Positions 44,332 through 55,500 of a stretch of DNA of 64,000 nt are shown here, piece after piece. This stretch comes from Monocercomonoides exilis (Eukaryota; Preaxostyla; Oxymonadida; Polymastigidae). Location of the stretch: assembly GCA_001643675.2 (NCBI GenBank), contig LSRY02000031.1:684501-748500 (forward strand), read 5' to 3'. The first letter of the stretch is position 1. Every line of letters starts with the position of its first letter. The notes under the pieces are model-generated. The model made no database searches and had not been told where the DNA came from. It saw only the letters and a list, made by a program, of their open reading frames with translations. The position numbers were made by a program, and so were the translations under genes.

Positions 44332-45062
44332 ATGGCATTTCCTTTAGGGAAATTGGGGCAGTCGTCTCCAACTCCGGAGATTACAGAAAGTGAATGTGAT
44401 CTCTTGCCTCATATTGACATCGATAAAGTTATGTGTTTGAATGAGAAACGATCAGGATCCGGAAGATCTGTTATTGCTTCGATATCACGCTTGGAAAGCG
44501 ATTGCGATGAGCAACTCATAGTTGTTGTCCCATTTAAAACAAATGTGAAATTAAGTCAGATATTGTTAACAGTTACATCGTTGGGTATTCATTGTTTTTG
44601 TCTGTTTATTCATTTTATATTATTTCTCAAAAGAAAAATGCCCTTCTGTAATGAAACTTTTCATTAACAAACCAGACTTGAACTTTGATGATGTATCGGA
44701 AATAAAGCCAATTCAAACAAGTTTGAATATTTTTTTTGATAAATATTCAATTTGCTGAACGATTTTCTCAATTGTAGTTAAAATTGATCCGTCTCAGTTA
44801 GCGGGCCATAAAGAAGGAGGAGCAACAAAAATTAATTTGCCTATTGACAAATTAAAATTCCAGGATGTTGCATTTCTCACAATTTTTGTTGAATCAAACA
44901 TTGGCGAAGGAGAAGTGAGCGAGATAAATCATCTTGCGCTAATCGGAATTCCAAAAATGACGATGAAACTACAGAATTGGTTTTATTTTTATTTTAACAA
45001 GGCTTCTTATCAAATATTAATTTATTTTTTCAAAAAATATTTATAGGGAGCCTTCAGGCTGA
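44332..45062 (+). CDS. PITHD1: PITH-domain protein (PITHD1/TXNL1-like), three introns
   Basis: Exons 44332-44584, 44634-44720, 44778-44979 and 45047-45062, with introns of 49, 57 and 67 bp. The 185-aa product is essentially a lone PITH domain, the proteasome-interacting C-terminal module of thioredoxin-like protein 1. Landmarks: CLNEKRSGSGRS, LESDCDEQLIVVVPF...VKL, VMKLFINKPDLNFDD, FQDVAFLTIFVESNIGEGE and HLALIGIP. No thioredoxin domain precedes it; the frame upstream is closed. The last exon is only 16 nt (EPSG then TGA). A stand-alone PITH protein resembles PITHD1, so proteasome association is plausible by family. PSMA2 lies elsewhere in the window, but there is no sign of linked regulation. 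Confidence 0.88.
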
Positions 45063-45076
45063 TGTCCTCGTAGGCG

Positions 45077-45193
45077 TTAAGCATACGTATTTTCTTCAAT
45101 TTCTACTTCAAATCCTCCTTTTCCGACTTTTGAGCGATGTTGATCATTCCTTTCTCCCACTTCTTCTTCCGCTTGTTTCTCAAACTGCTTCAT
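45077..45193 (-). CDS. Possible small or fragmentary ORF (38 aa)
   Basis: On the minus strand, Met at 45193 starts MKQFEKQAEEEVGER and ends GGFEVEIEENTYA before TAA. The frame is open a further 50 bp upstream (NLEHSHLIRF). The varied composition looks more coding than its surroundings. It lies 14 bp from the PITH stop and could be the last exon of a minus-strand gene whose other exons I cannot find, or a remnant. No family recognised. Confidence 0.25.
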   Translation of the reverse strand: MKQFEKQAEEEVGERNDQHRSKVGKGGFEVEIEENTYA

Positions 45194-46497
45194 GAATCTG
45201 ATTAAGTGAGAATGTTCGAGATTCAACAATGAAGAAATGTGGGTATGGGGGGAAAAAAGAAGTCTTTCATTTGCTCAATGACAGGGGAAAAAATGGGGAG
45301 GAAAATGAAGCAGAGCGGAGAGAACGCGGATTCTTAGCGCTATTTGCGAAGTGCCGGCAGCACAGCGTGCTTCTCCCACGTTTTATTCTTTCCTTCTTTC
45401 TATCTTTTAAACTTTGCTTCTTTCCTTCTTTCCCTTTTATTCGGTTGCATCGAACGAACACCCTCGTTTCTGCAGTCAAAGCGATGAAGGCATCTGCAAA
45501 TAGAAATTCCTGTGTGATGAATGGGAATACATGAAATTAATGCGGATTATGATGATAATGATGATGATAATGATATGCCTTCATTATGATCATTTAATGC
45601 GGATGCTTATAGAAAAAACAGCATTTTTTGTTGTTTTTTTTTTGGATTTTGCCTGCAAGATGAGCTGTTGCATTTATAAGGGAAAAAAGGAAAGGAAAGG
45701 AAAAGAAAAGTTAAGATAAGATAAGATAAGAAAAAATAAACGTGTAGATGAGTTCGAGGAATCGTGAAAAGAGAAGAGAAAGAGAAGAAGAAAAAGAGAA
45801 GAAATAAATGGATGAGACATAATTGGTTGAAGCAATCAAGTATGCTTATGTTTTTTTAACTGTTTTCCAATTAACTTCTTATTTTTATTTCTTTTTAATT
45901 AAGTTTAGCGTTTCTTTATGTCTTTCTTCACTGTTTTCTTCTTCTTCTTCTTCTTCTTTCATCATCGTCTTCTTTTTTCAGCTTCTTCGACTCATCGATC
46001 AAATTTTTACAAATGAGGAGTGCTGCTTGTACTTCATCTTAATTTATATTTATTTTTATTTGACGCTATTGTCAATGTGCAATTAATTACTTATCATTGC
46101 TTCTTTTTCTGCTTCTTCAAATTCATTTTATTCTTCTGCTTCTTCAAATTCTTCTTCTGCTGCTGCTACTTCTTTTACTACGGCTATTTCTTCTATTATC
46201 TATCATTTGAAGAACTGCTTTATCTTTTGATTTTCTTCAAATTCTTCTTCTGCTGCTTCAAATTCCTCTTCTTCACCTCCTTCTCCTTCAACTACTACTT
46301 TTTCTTCTTTTTCTCCTCCTCCTTCTTAGTTCAATTAATGAATTTCTTTCTTATCCTTCATGTTATTTCTTTGAAAATGTGAAACTTGATAATTTTTTTA
46401 TTCTTCTGACCGATTTTTATTCATTTTTTTTTGTATGATATTTTTTTTAACGAAATGTTTTTGCGGCTGAAAGGGAGAGAAAGAGTGAGGACGAGTG

Positions 46498-46607
46498 AGA
46501 GAAAGAAAGGATGAAAGAAAGGACGGAAGGACGAAAGAGAGAGAAAGAGAAAGAAAGAAAGAAAGAAAGAAAAAGAGAAAGAGAAAGAAAGAAAGAAAGA
46601 AAGAGAA

Positions 46608-46648
<41 letters not shown>
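46498..46648 (+). repeat. GAAA / GA microsatellite
   Basis: About 150 bp of nearly pure purines on the plus strand: GAAA tetramers and GAGAAA hexamers passing into a (GA)n run ending near 46648. Both strands give long but meaningless low-complexity frames. Confidence 0.8.
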
Positions 46649-46650
<2 letters not shown>

Positions 46651-47475
46651 AAGATTAATCAAGAAATTCATTTTTTTGCTGGAAATAAAAAATGCTGACA
46701 ATTTGCTTTGGGCCTGCTCCTTCTGTTTCTGTCTGACGAGACTCCACGAAACCTCTCTGAGGAGTGGACAATGCTGCTGGCAGCAGCCGTCTCCGATTAG
46801 CAGACTGCCACTTCGCACAATTTTTTTTTCTCTGATCTTTTTTTTCTTCTTCTTCTTTTCTTTTCTGCTTCTTTGTGTTTTTTATTTATTATTTTTTTTT
46901 ATAATAATAATTTTTATTATTATAAAGAGAAATAAAAAAGAAAAAAGAAAGAAAGAAAAGAGAGATTGAGAGAGAGAATTGTGCATTTTTGGAGAAGCAC
47001 ACCAACCAACGTCCCTTTCCTCATTTGGAAGGTTGCTGGCCCCTGCAAACTCAGAAGATTCAGCAAAGAAATGAAATTGGCTGCAAAAGTTGAAGGAAAT
47101 GAAGATAATAATAATTTGATGCTAATTTATTTTTGCTATTTTCATTTGATAATTTTTTTTTCCAAATTTCAAAAAGAAATGATGTTTAGAATGTTCAAAG
47201 CAGAATGCATTCGTTTCGCTTTATCGCATTTCTAATAATAATCCTAATAAATATTTTTAAAAGCTAGTATGAATTCTGAAACTTTTTCTGCTTAAATCAT
47301 TTATTTTTGAAATGTTTATTAAAATGTTGTTGCTCGTTCTGTTTATTATCCTGTTGTTGAACAACATTAACGTTTTCAAAAATATTATTGAAGCAAAAGT
47401 CAATTTCATATTCACATCATGAACCTTTAACTGTTCAAAATCAGTCTTTTTTCGCACAAAGCATTAATTGATATA

Positions 47476-47872
47476 CAGTTTGCGCAAAGAATTCCGGATA
47501 TCGCACAAAATGCCGGACAAGATCGATATCTCAATAGCAGCAAGAGGAATAATTCTGACAAATTTCCTCAATAAATATCTCAACAATGCAAACTCAGTTG
47601 ATAAACGTGACTTTTAAAACAGCTTCATTTATGCTCAGAAATAAATAATTATTAAAATTTCGGAGAAATAGGATATTGAGTATCTCCGAAATTTCAAAAA
47701 TTGATATTTCTGAGCACAAATGAAGCTGTTTTGAAAGTCTCGTTTATCAATTGAGTTTGTATTGAAGAGATATATTTTGAGGAAATTTGACAGAATTTTT
47801 CTTTTTGCTGTAATTGAGATATAGATCTTGTCCGGTATTTTTTGCGATGTCTGGTATTTTTCGAACAAACTG
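47476..47872. repeat. Long inverted-repeat (fold-back) element, family C, copy 1 (397 bp)
   Basis: Begins CAGTTTGCGCAAAGAATTCC and ends ATTTTTCGAACAAACTG. The two halves are inverted repeats along nearly their whole length of about 190 bp each, for example GCCGGACAAGATCGATATCT against AGATATAGATCTTGTCCGG, meeting at a small centre near 47670-47685 (GGATATTGAGTATC). Non-coding. A worn relative lies at 36660-37285. Confidence 0.75.
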
Positions 47873-48518
47873 AACAACTGACCATCTTTTTTTTATTTCA
47901 TAAAAAATTCGAAAAACAATGTTTCCCATTTAAATCCATATTAAAACAGAATTGAAATAAACTTTATTTTTTAATAAAAGTTTGTTCTGAATTATCTTTT
48001 TTTTTTTTTTAACAATTAATAATAATTTATTGGGTTTTTGTTTTTGTTGTCGAACTTTTTTCAATCAAAAATTTCGCAATGAATATTTGGAAGGAATATT
48101 ATTTATACGATCACAATAAAGTGATTCATTATAAATTATTCAAATTCGAAATATAACAATTCGAATACGAAAAATAATTATTTGATTTTTTCTGAAAAAA
48201 TTGGGGGTGTTTTTTCCTCATCGTGATGATGGATTTCAAAAAATAAAGTTTTGTTTGGTGATAATTTTTGGAATCATAACTTTTTTCTGGGTGCTAATAA
48301 TTCAAAAATTTTGTTTCTTCGAAAAAAGAATAATTAATTAAAGTGAAAAATGCTTTATTACAGTTTTATAAATACTATTTCAGATAAGATTCATGAGAGA
48401 ATTATCGTTGAAAGGAGTTTTAACTTTTCAGTGTTCATTTTTCAGTTCTAAAAGTTTATTCACTTGCAGAGATTTTTTATTAAGAATATTTAAATCTCAA
48501 AAATTTTTATTCATATTA

Positions 48519-48770
48519 TGTGAAATTCTTTTCGAAAAGTCGTAATTGTTTGATTCAATTAATAATAAAAATTTGAATATCTTGATCTAATTTCTGTTCC
48601 TGCTCACGAATTTACACACTATTGTATGCAATAGCATTGGAAAGAAATAGATACCAAATTAATGAAGTTTCGAGAGCGTGAACAAAAATTTGATCAAAAT
48701 TTAATATTATTAAAATTTTTTCAATTAAACATTCACGACTTTTCAAAAAGAATAACTAATATGTTCCAAC
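48519..48770. repeat. Fold-back element, family A, copy 2
   Basis: Left arm: TTCGAAAAGTCGTAATTGTTT...CTTGATCTAATTTCTGTTC, CTCACGAA. Right arm: GAAGTTTCGAGAGCGTGAAC...TTTGATCAAAAT...CGACTTTTCAAAAAG. The arms are about 80 bp with scattered mismatches. It shares its core words with the copy at 5095-5368. Confidence 0.55.
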
Positions 48771-49501
48771 AACTGAAATTGAAATTGCTGATAGAAAAAA
48801 GAAATGAGAAAAACAAATAACTGAATAACAATAATTCTGGTGAGGTGCATGAATATACACAAATAAGATGAATAAAATATAGACATAAAAACTTTCTAAT
48901 AAGAATAGAAAATCAAAGCTAAAACAAAGAGTGATGATAATAAAGATAATGTCTATTTCTACACAAAATTAAAACACTTTTTATATTAAACTGATTGTGA
49001 AAAATGATGAATATTTCAATATTTGTTACTGCACAAAGCAGTCGAAAACACAAAAGTCGGAGTTACAATAAAAAAAAACAAAATCACAGAAAATGAACTG
49101 ATACCGAGTGTGCATTTCCCCTTTGCTCAAACACTCGCTAAGTTAGCAAGTCGCTCCTCATGCAAAAACAAAGTGTCAGTCATTTTCCCTGAATCGATTA
49201 ATCTTTTCATTATTATTGAATGTTAGTCTTTCTGAAAGAAATATCTCAATTTGGCAGTTTGTTTTTTTTTTTTTGATTATTTGCCAATGAGGAATAAGTC
49301 TTTGTCTTTTCTGGCTTTTCATTTTTCATGTCCCATCCAATAATTCTCTTTGAAACAATTTCTTTATGCAAACTCTTGTGCTTTACAGCCAACTTCAATT
49401 TCCACTTCCTTTGTCCTTCTTTCTGCTTCACTTTCCTCATCTCCCAATTGTTGCTCTATTCATTCATCGTTCTCTTCCCTTTCTTGTTTTTTCCGCTGTT
49501 T

Positions 49502-52500
49502 TTATTCAATTTTCATATTTTCAGACTCGCCTTCCGTTCCAATTTCCTTGGATTCTCTTTCATTGCCTTTGCTCTCTTGCATCAGCCCCAATGCATCCGT
49601 CACTGTGAGCATCGCTGCTCCTGGAGGAAAGTTTCCAATCAGCTCTCTCTTCACATCTCCCAGTGATATGCGATCCTCACTTTCTGTCCGAGTGCACGCA
49701 ATGATCAATCCACCCAGATTGCTCCCTTCAGTCTTCAAAAAGTCTGGTCGCTCCCCATTCGCTATCTTCTGCCCTGCCACCACTCCCTCATACTCCCCAA
49801 ACGGGATCTCCAGCGTCACACACTCCCACACCATCATCCCAATCGAAAACACCACTGACTCCTTCGTCGCCCCCATCTTCTTGTTCATCTGCAGCTCTGG
49901 CGCCTTCCACCTCAGGCACTCCTTTCTGAAGGCATCCTCATCCTCTTCAAATGCTGATGAGGGAAGGGAGTCATCATCATCATCATCACCATTATCACTG
50001 GCAGATGTGACAACGGTTGATGATGAGATGGAGGATGAATCTGAATCATCATCTGACAATAAGTCAGAGTGCATCACAATACAGATCACCATGTGCTCTG
50101 AGAACAGAACAATGTGTGGGCTCAGATTATTCAATGACTGAAGTGGGTTTTCCATTTCATCAAACGAGTGGAGTGCCCCATTCGCCACCCAGAACAACAC
50201 CTGTGCAGCTGTTTGTTCTCTTTCTTTCAACGAGCCAATCGCCATCTCCTTCTTCGCATTCCTTCCATGCAACAGCATGAATAGTGAATCCCTCAGATCC
50301 ACAATCAGCTTCTCATGAGGAGATGAGCATGCCATGGCATCCACCAGGTTTGACATTGATGAGGTGGTTGGACACAAATCCTCCCCTCGAACAAATGTTG
50401 AATCTGAATCAGTTGTTGAAGTGGATGAAATGGAAGGCGATGGTGATCTCTTTCGAATCTCTTCTTCTTCAACCTTCTCAAGAGCCCAATCAGGAATCTT
50501 GTCTGAATCTCTTCCAAGAATGTATTCTGTTGAGCCACTCTCAGAAAGAAGATGTTCCGATGACTCTGAGTGTCCCAAGCTTTTTTCATAAACTCTCTTC
50601 TTTATCCTCTCTTCATTCTTCTTCTCTGCCTCCCTCTCTGCTCTCCTCCACTGCTCCTCAGGTGACATCTCCATCGTCACCATCTCAAATGCCTTTGGAT
50701 CCTTTTTCACTGTGTCATTCACAATCTCTTCCAATTCTTCTGTTCTTCTCTTTTGTCTCCTCCATCTAACAGCCAATATCACTGCCACAATTAGAATAAT
50801 CAATAATATCACAATAAGCACAATAACAATCAACAACAAATACGATTTCCCTTCTTTTCCTCCTTCAGCAAGTTTTTCTTCTCCATTTGTTTTTGATTCG
50901 CTCTTGTTCTTCAGAATGAATGAATCAGTGGATGATGGATTATTTCCATCCCCAAACAGAATGCACACACTCACTTCCACCCCTTCTCCTGCTTCTGTTA
51001 TCATCTCTTTTGGCAGTCTCCCTTCAACTTCGATCTCTGACACACATCCACTTTCATCAAACTCATATTTTTCAATCTGCTTTTCTTCTCCAATCTGCTT
51101 CACAACCATGAATGACAAGTCGCATGGCAGCAGCTCCTTCCCTTTGAACACAATCTCCACTTCTTCTCCCACTTCCTTTGCTTCAACACACTCCAACACT
51201 GGAACGAAGAATGGAGATGACCTCTCGGAAATAATTCCCTCAAAATTGCATCCTTCATTCAGAATCCAAAGTGAAGAATTATCTTTAACCCCATCTCCTC
51301 CTTTCAAACTCATCACATTCAATGTTCCAGAATCTGAGCAAATAATGTTTCGACGAAGAGAGGGATATTTATCAATAAATGGATTGTTGTTCTCAAATCT
51401 TCCATCTTTGATAATTATTGTGCCTCCACTCACACTCAACCCTCCCTTCGATGAGTTGCAAATCGTGGTGTCTCTCACAACTGCTTCACTCTTCGACAAG
51501 TCAACAATTGACCCATTCCATTTGCAAACTTCATCAGCAACTCCATTCCCTTCTGTTCCTGTTTCCAGATTCCCCTCAAACACGCACAAATCGATTAACA
51601 TTTTGTTTGCATTTGTTATCGTTACCTGGCTCCCCTTTGATGATTCTGATGTGCACTCATGAAAAGAGCAGTTGCACATCTCAAATCCACTCATCGGCTG
51701 ACTTGTGCAAACAATGCAAGACCCATCACTCGATCGGCTGATGTTTCTGAATGAAGACAACACCAATGACAAAACGAGTGATGAGTGGATGTTTTCAAGT
51801 GAGATCAGGCTTCTCTCTTCCAACTCAATATTTGTGGCTGCAAGCTTCGAAACACTCACTTTCTCACTTTTCCCACATTCAATCAACGAACTCTTGCATT
51901 CCACATCATCCACTCCCACATCCTCAAATGTTACCCTTTCTGAATGCAATATCATGAACACAGGCTTCGAGAATTTCAAGTGGCCAATACTGCACTTTTC
52001 TGCCTCAAACAACCCTTCTTCAACAACAATCAGAGAAAATTCAAAAATGGTCTGTGTATTTTCTGCTGTTCTGCTCTCTGACAAGAATGAAACAGATTCC
52101 AGAATGAGAGATCCATTCAGCTGGTGTATCAAGCACGAGCAGACAACATTCCCCATTCCACCAAAAACAAATGATACCTTCTCAATTCGAACAGATTCCG
52201 AGGTTCTCACAGCTCCCTCATTCCCAACCTCAATCTCTCTCACTTTTATCTCCCCATTCCTGCTCGCCTCCATCGACTTGATCGTCACCTTCTCAGCTGA
52301 ACACGAACCAGTCAATTCTGTTTCATTCCAAACAAACAGCTGCGAATAATCCGATGGGATGATGTGGCTCACCCCAACATTCAGCGATGAGCATGTGCTC
52401 TTCATCTCCCCACACTGCTTGCTGTCGCTGCTGTTCTCCACAATCGATGAAACAAATATGAATTCGCTCCTGAACACAAACACCCTCCTCAGAAGATCCT

Positions 52501-55500
52501 CTTCATCCCCATAATTGTCTGCTGTGCACCCCCATATCGCCAGCTCCCTCACAAATGGCTCCCCAAAATTTATCAGGAACTGTGACTCACTTATCTGCGA
52601 GTCAAGATCTGTGCACTTCACAAACACATCTCTCCCCTTCGATGCAACATTCTGAAGGAATGTGATGTTCGACAGCACAAATGGCAAAGTCTTCTGTGAG
52701 ACACTCTGTGATTTCAAAAACAGTCCTCCACCTCTCCCAATATTCGAGCAGAAACACCCTGTCACATTTGTGTGATTCACTTCCAGTCTCCCCCTCTCAT
52801 TGAGAAGGAAAAACACCCCTCCTCCTTCATTCGAGCTTGTCGATCCACAATTGTCAATCGTTGAATTCTCCATTCTCAATCTCACTTCATTTGAAATATC
52901 ACAACAAAGCAATGAGGGGTTGCTTGACACATTGTGCTTCACATTCACAAATGTGCATTGTTCAAATAGAATATTCCATATTTCTCCTTCATTATCATTC
53001 CCAATTCCAGGAATCACACTTTCACTCATCGCAATTGCACTTTTCCCACTCAATGAAATATCTTCAAATGTCACGTTGTTTATGGTTGTCACGCAACCAG
53101 CTGATATGCTCATTATCTCATGCATCGTTGAGAATCCAGCTATTTCTGTCTTTTCAATCGAAACAATTCCTTTCAATGCACCGATCAGCACAAATGACAC
53201 TTCACTTTCAGCATTGCCAATTGTGTGAATTGAGCATCCAATAACACTCGTTTTGATTGCTTCTGATCCTGCTTGGATAAGGATGTTTGCTCCGTTGTCA
53301 AAGGCACTGGGAAACAGAATCCCCAATTCACTGAATTGAGCATCCCCTTTGCACTCAACAGAAGCATCCCCATTCCCTTCAATTGTTTGAGCAAATTGGA
53401 TTTTGTCTGATTCCATATTTGTTCCTTCCACCTTCATCCCATTCATCTCAATCACACTCCTCACATCACAAATCCCATGAACTGCAATTGATTCAATCCC
53501 CAAACTTCTCCCTCGCTTCACCCCATAATCAACAGATCTGCATGGATACTCCAACAACCCACACACAACCACATTGTTTCCTTCCTCTGCAATATACACA
53601 CTCGATCCAACAGATTTCCAGAAATAGATCAACGGGATTGCACACTCCTTGTTTTCTCCATCATATCCTCTCATCGAGTCTTCTGTCAGCAACTCCAGTC
53701 TGTCTTTCACAAATGGAAGTGTTTCGTTCTTGATGCTCTTGGCAAGCGATGGAGATGAAATGAACAGATCCTTCCCATATTTCGCATTGTTTGGCTTCCC
53801 AGATGAAAAAACTGGTGAGGATATCACAAACCCTGCTTTTCCTTCTTCTTCTTCTTTCAGCATTTTCAGCATTATTCCTCCTCCATATCCAACACTTCCC
53901 TCTTCATTTGGTGCTGTGCAACAATAAAACGAACACAAATTTATCAAAAGATTCGTTTTCGAAGATGCCTCACAAAAGAGTGCACCTCCTCCAATCTCAG
54001 TTCCCTCCTCTCCAGTAATAGCACACCCTTCAAATGTGCAGTCATTTATTTTCACTTTGAAATCTCTTCCATCATCATTGTCATCATCCTTGTTCGATAC
54101 GCTTATGCATCCTCCACTTCCCCGTGAACGAGTAATCGATGAAAATGTGCATCCTGATATCTTCTCTATAATCCCTTCGTGGCACTCAACAACACACCCG
54201 TCTCCAAATGTGACCACTCCAAAATTGCTTTTCGTCATATTCATCGAAGGCACACTTTCTGCATTCCCTTCAACAACAAATATCGATGAATCTCCAATTT
54301 TCATATTCTCTGATCCAAACTCACTCACCTCCACAACCCCTCCAACAGCCTTCACAAACACTGTCGAAACAGTCTCAACGCCTCCTTCCATCCCACATTT
54401 GTTCAGTGTGAGCTTCCCTGAATGGCACTCAAACACACTTTCATGAAAGGTCAGCGATTTCTTCAAAGAGAAGATAACTCCAGTCACAGACACAGAAACT
54501 GTGTTTTCAATCAATCCACTTTGAGCTCCCTCTTTCTGATCACAAACATCACACTTCATCTCATTCGCTTTGGATGCAATGCTCCATTCATGTGAAGTCA
54601 ACTCCAATTCCTCCTCAAAGCCAAATGGCTCAAGAAGAGCAACATCCTTTTTCTTCCCTTCAAAATGGATTGTGGCTGCCTTCCAAATGGATGAACACGG
54701 AAACTCTTCAAATCCACACTTCGAGAAATCATGGCTCAGTGATCCTCCTCCCACAAACGCTGGTGCTGAAAAGTTGTTCCACAAATAGACACACAGCGGA
54801 ATAGGGAACGATTCATCCCCATTTTCATATCCTTGCATCTTGCTCTTTGTTTCCAATGAAGCTGTCAATGAAGTGATCTTCTCACTTGTTGCAGTTGATT
54901 CCAGATCGATTGAGTCAACAAAAATGTCACTTCCCCATCTGGCCCTGTTCCCTTCAAATCCTGATGAAATCAGAAAGTCTGCACTTATGTCTTTCACTTT
55001 CAGCCCAATTCCTCCTCCTCTGCCTTGTGTGGCTGAGGCATAACAGTTCTTCACAATGCCTCCATTCATCTTCAATGAACCAATATTCCCCATTTCAGCC
55101 ATCATTCCCCCTCCAAACTCACAGTCTTCATTCCCACAGCCATCAATCGTGCATCCATCAAGAGTTATCGAATGTGACCCTTCACTCACACTCATCAGCG
55201 ATGATCCTGCTGTTGTTCTCACAATGTTGCTGAACACACAGTTATTTAAAGAAAATATAACTGAGGATTCTTGAGGCAGAGATATCACACTCGTGGTGCT
55301 GAATGTTTGTCCCCATTTCACATCTTGCATCTTCAACTCTCCCCCTTCCACATTCACAAGTGAGTTCTGAATGCTCCTCTCTTCCGAATGAGCTGAATCC
55401 ATCGATATGTTCATTCGCTTCACATCCATCAACCCACTTCCCTCAACCTCAAACAGTCTGCATTGCCTGTTGCTTTCATATGAGGTGTTGTGGATCACAG

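Larger units (their letters stand above)
45194..49501. other. Repeat-rich region without a recognisable gene
   Basis: Contains purine-rich tracts (45229-45320, 45660-45810), a GATAA repeat (45714-45733), CTT repeats (45938-45960), a GAAA/GA microsatellite (about 46498-46648), a small GC-rich hairpin cluster (about 46725-46815), and fold-back elements at 47476-47872 and 48519-48770. Frames here are low-complexity artefacts. The stretch 49246-49501 is the 3' flank of the receptor gene that follows. Confidence 0.5.

Noticed and set aside
46728-46760. Hammerhead-ribozyme-like core (CTGACGA ... GAAAC)
   Set aside because: The segment between the core boxes cannot form a real stem II, and no cleavage triplet lies in the right place after stem III.
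46395-46820. Long Ser/Phe/Leu or Glu/Arg/Lys frames on both strands
   Set aside because: Produced by the GAAA/GA microsatellite.
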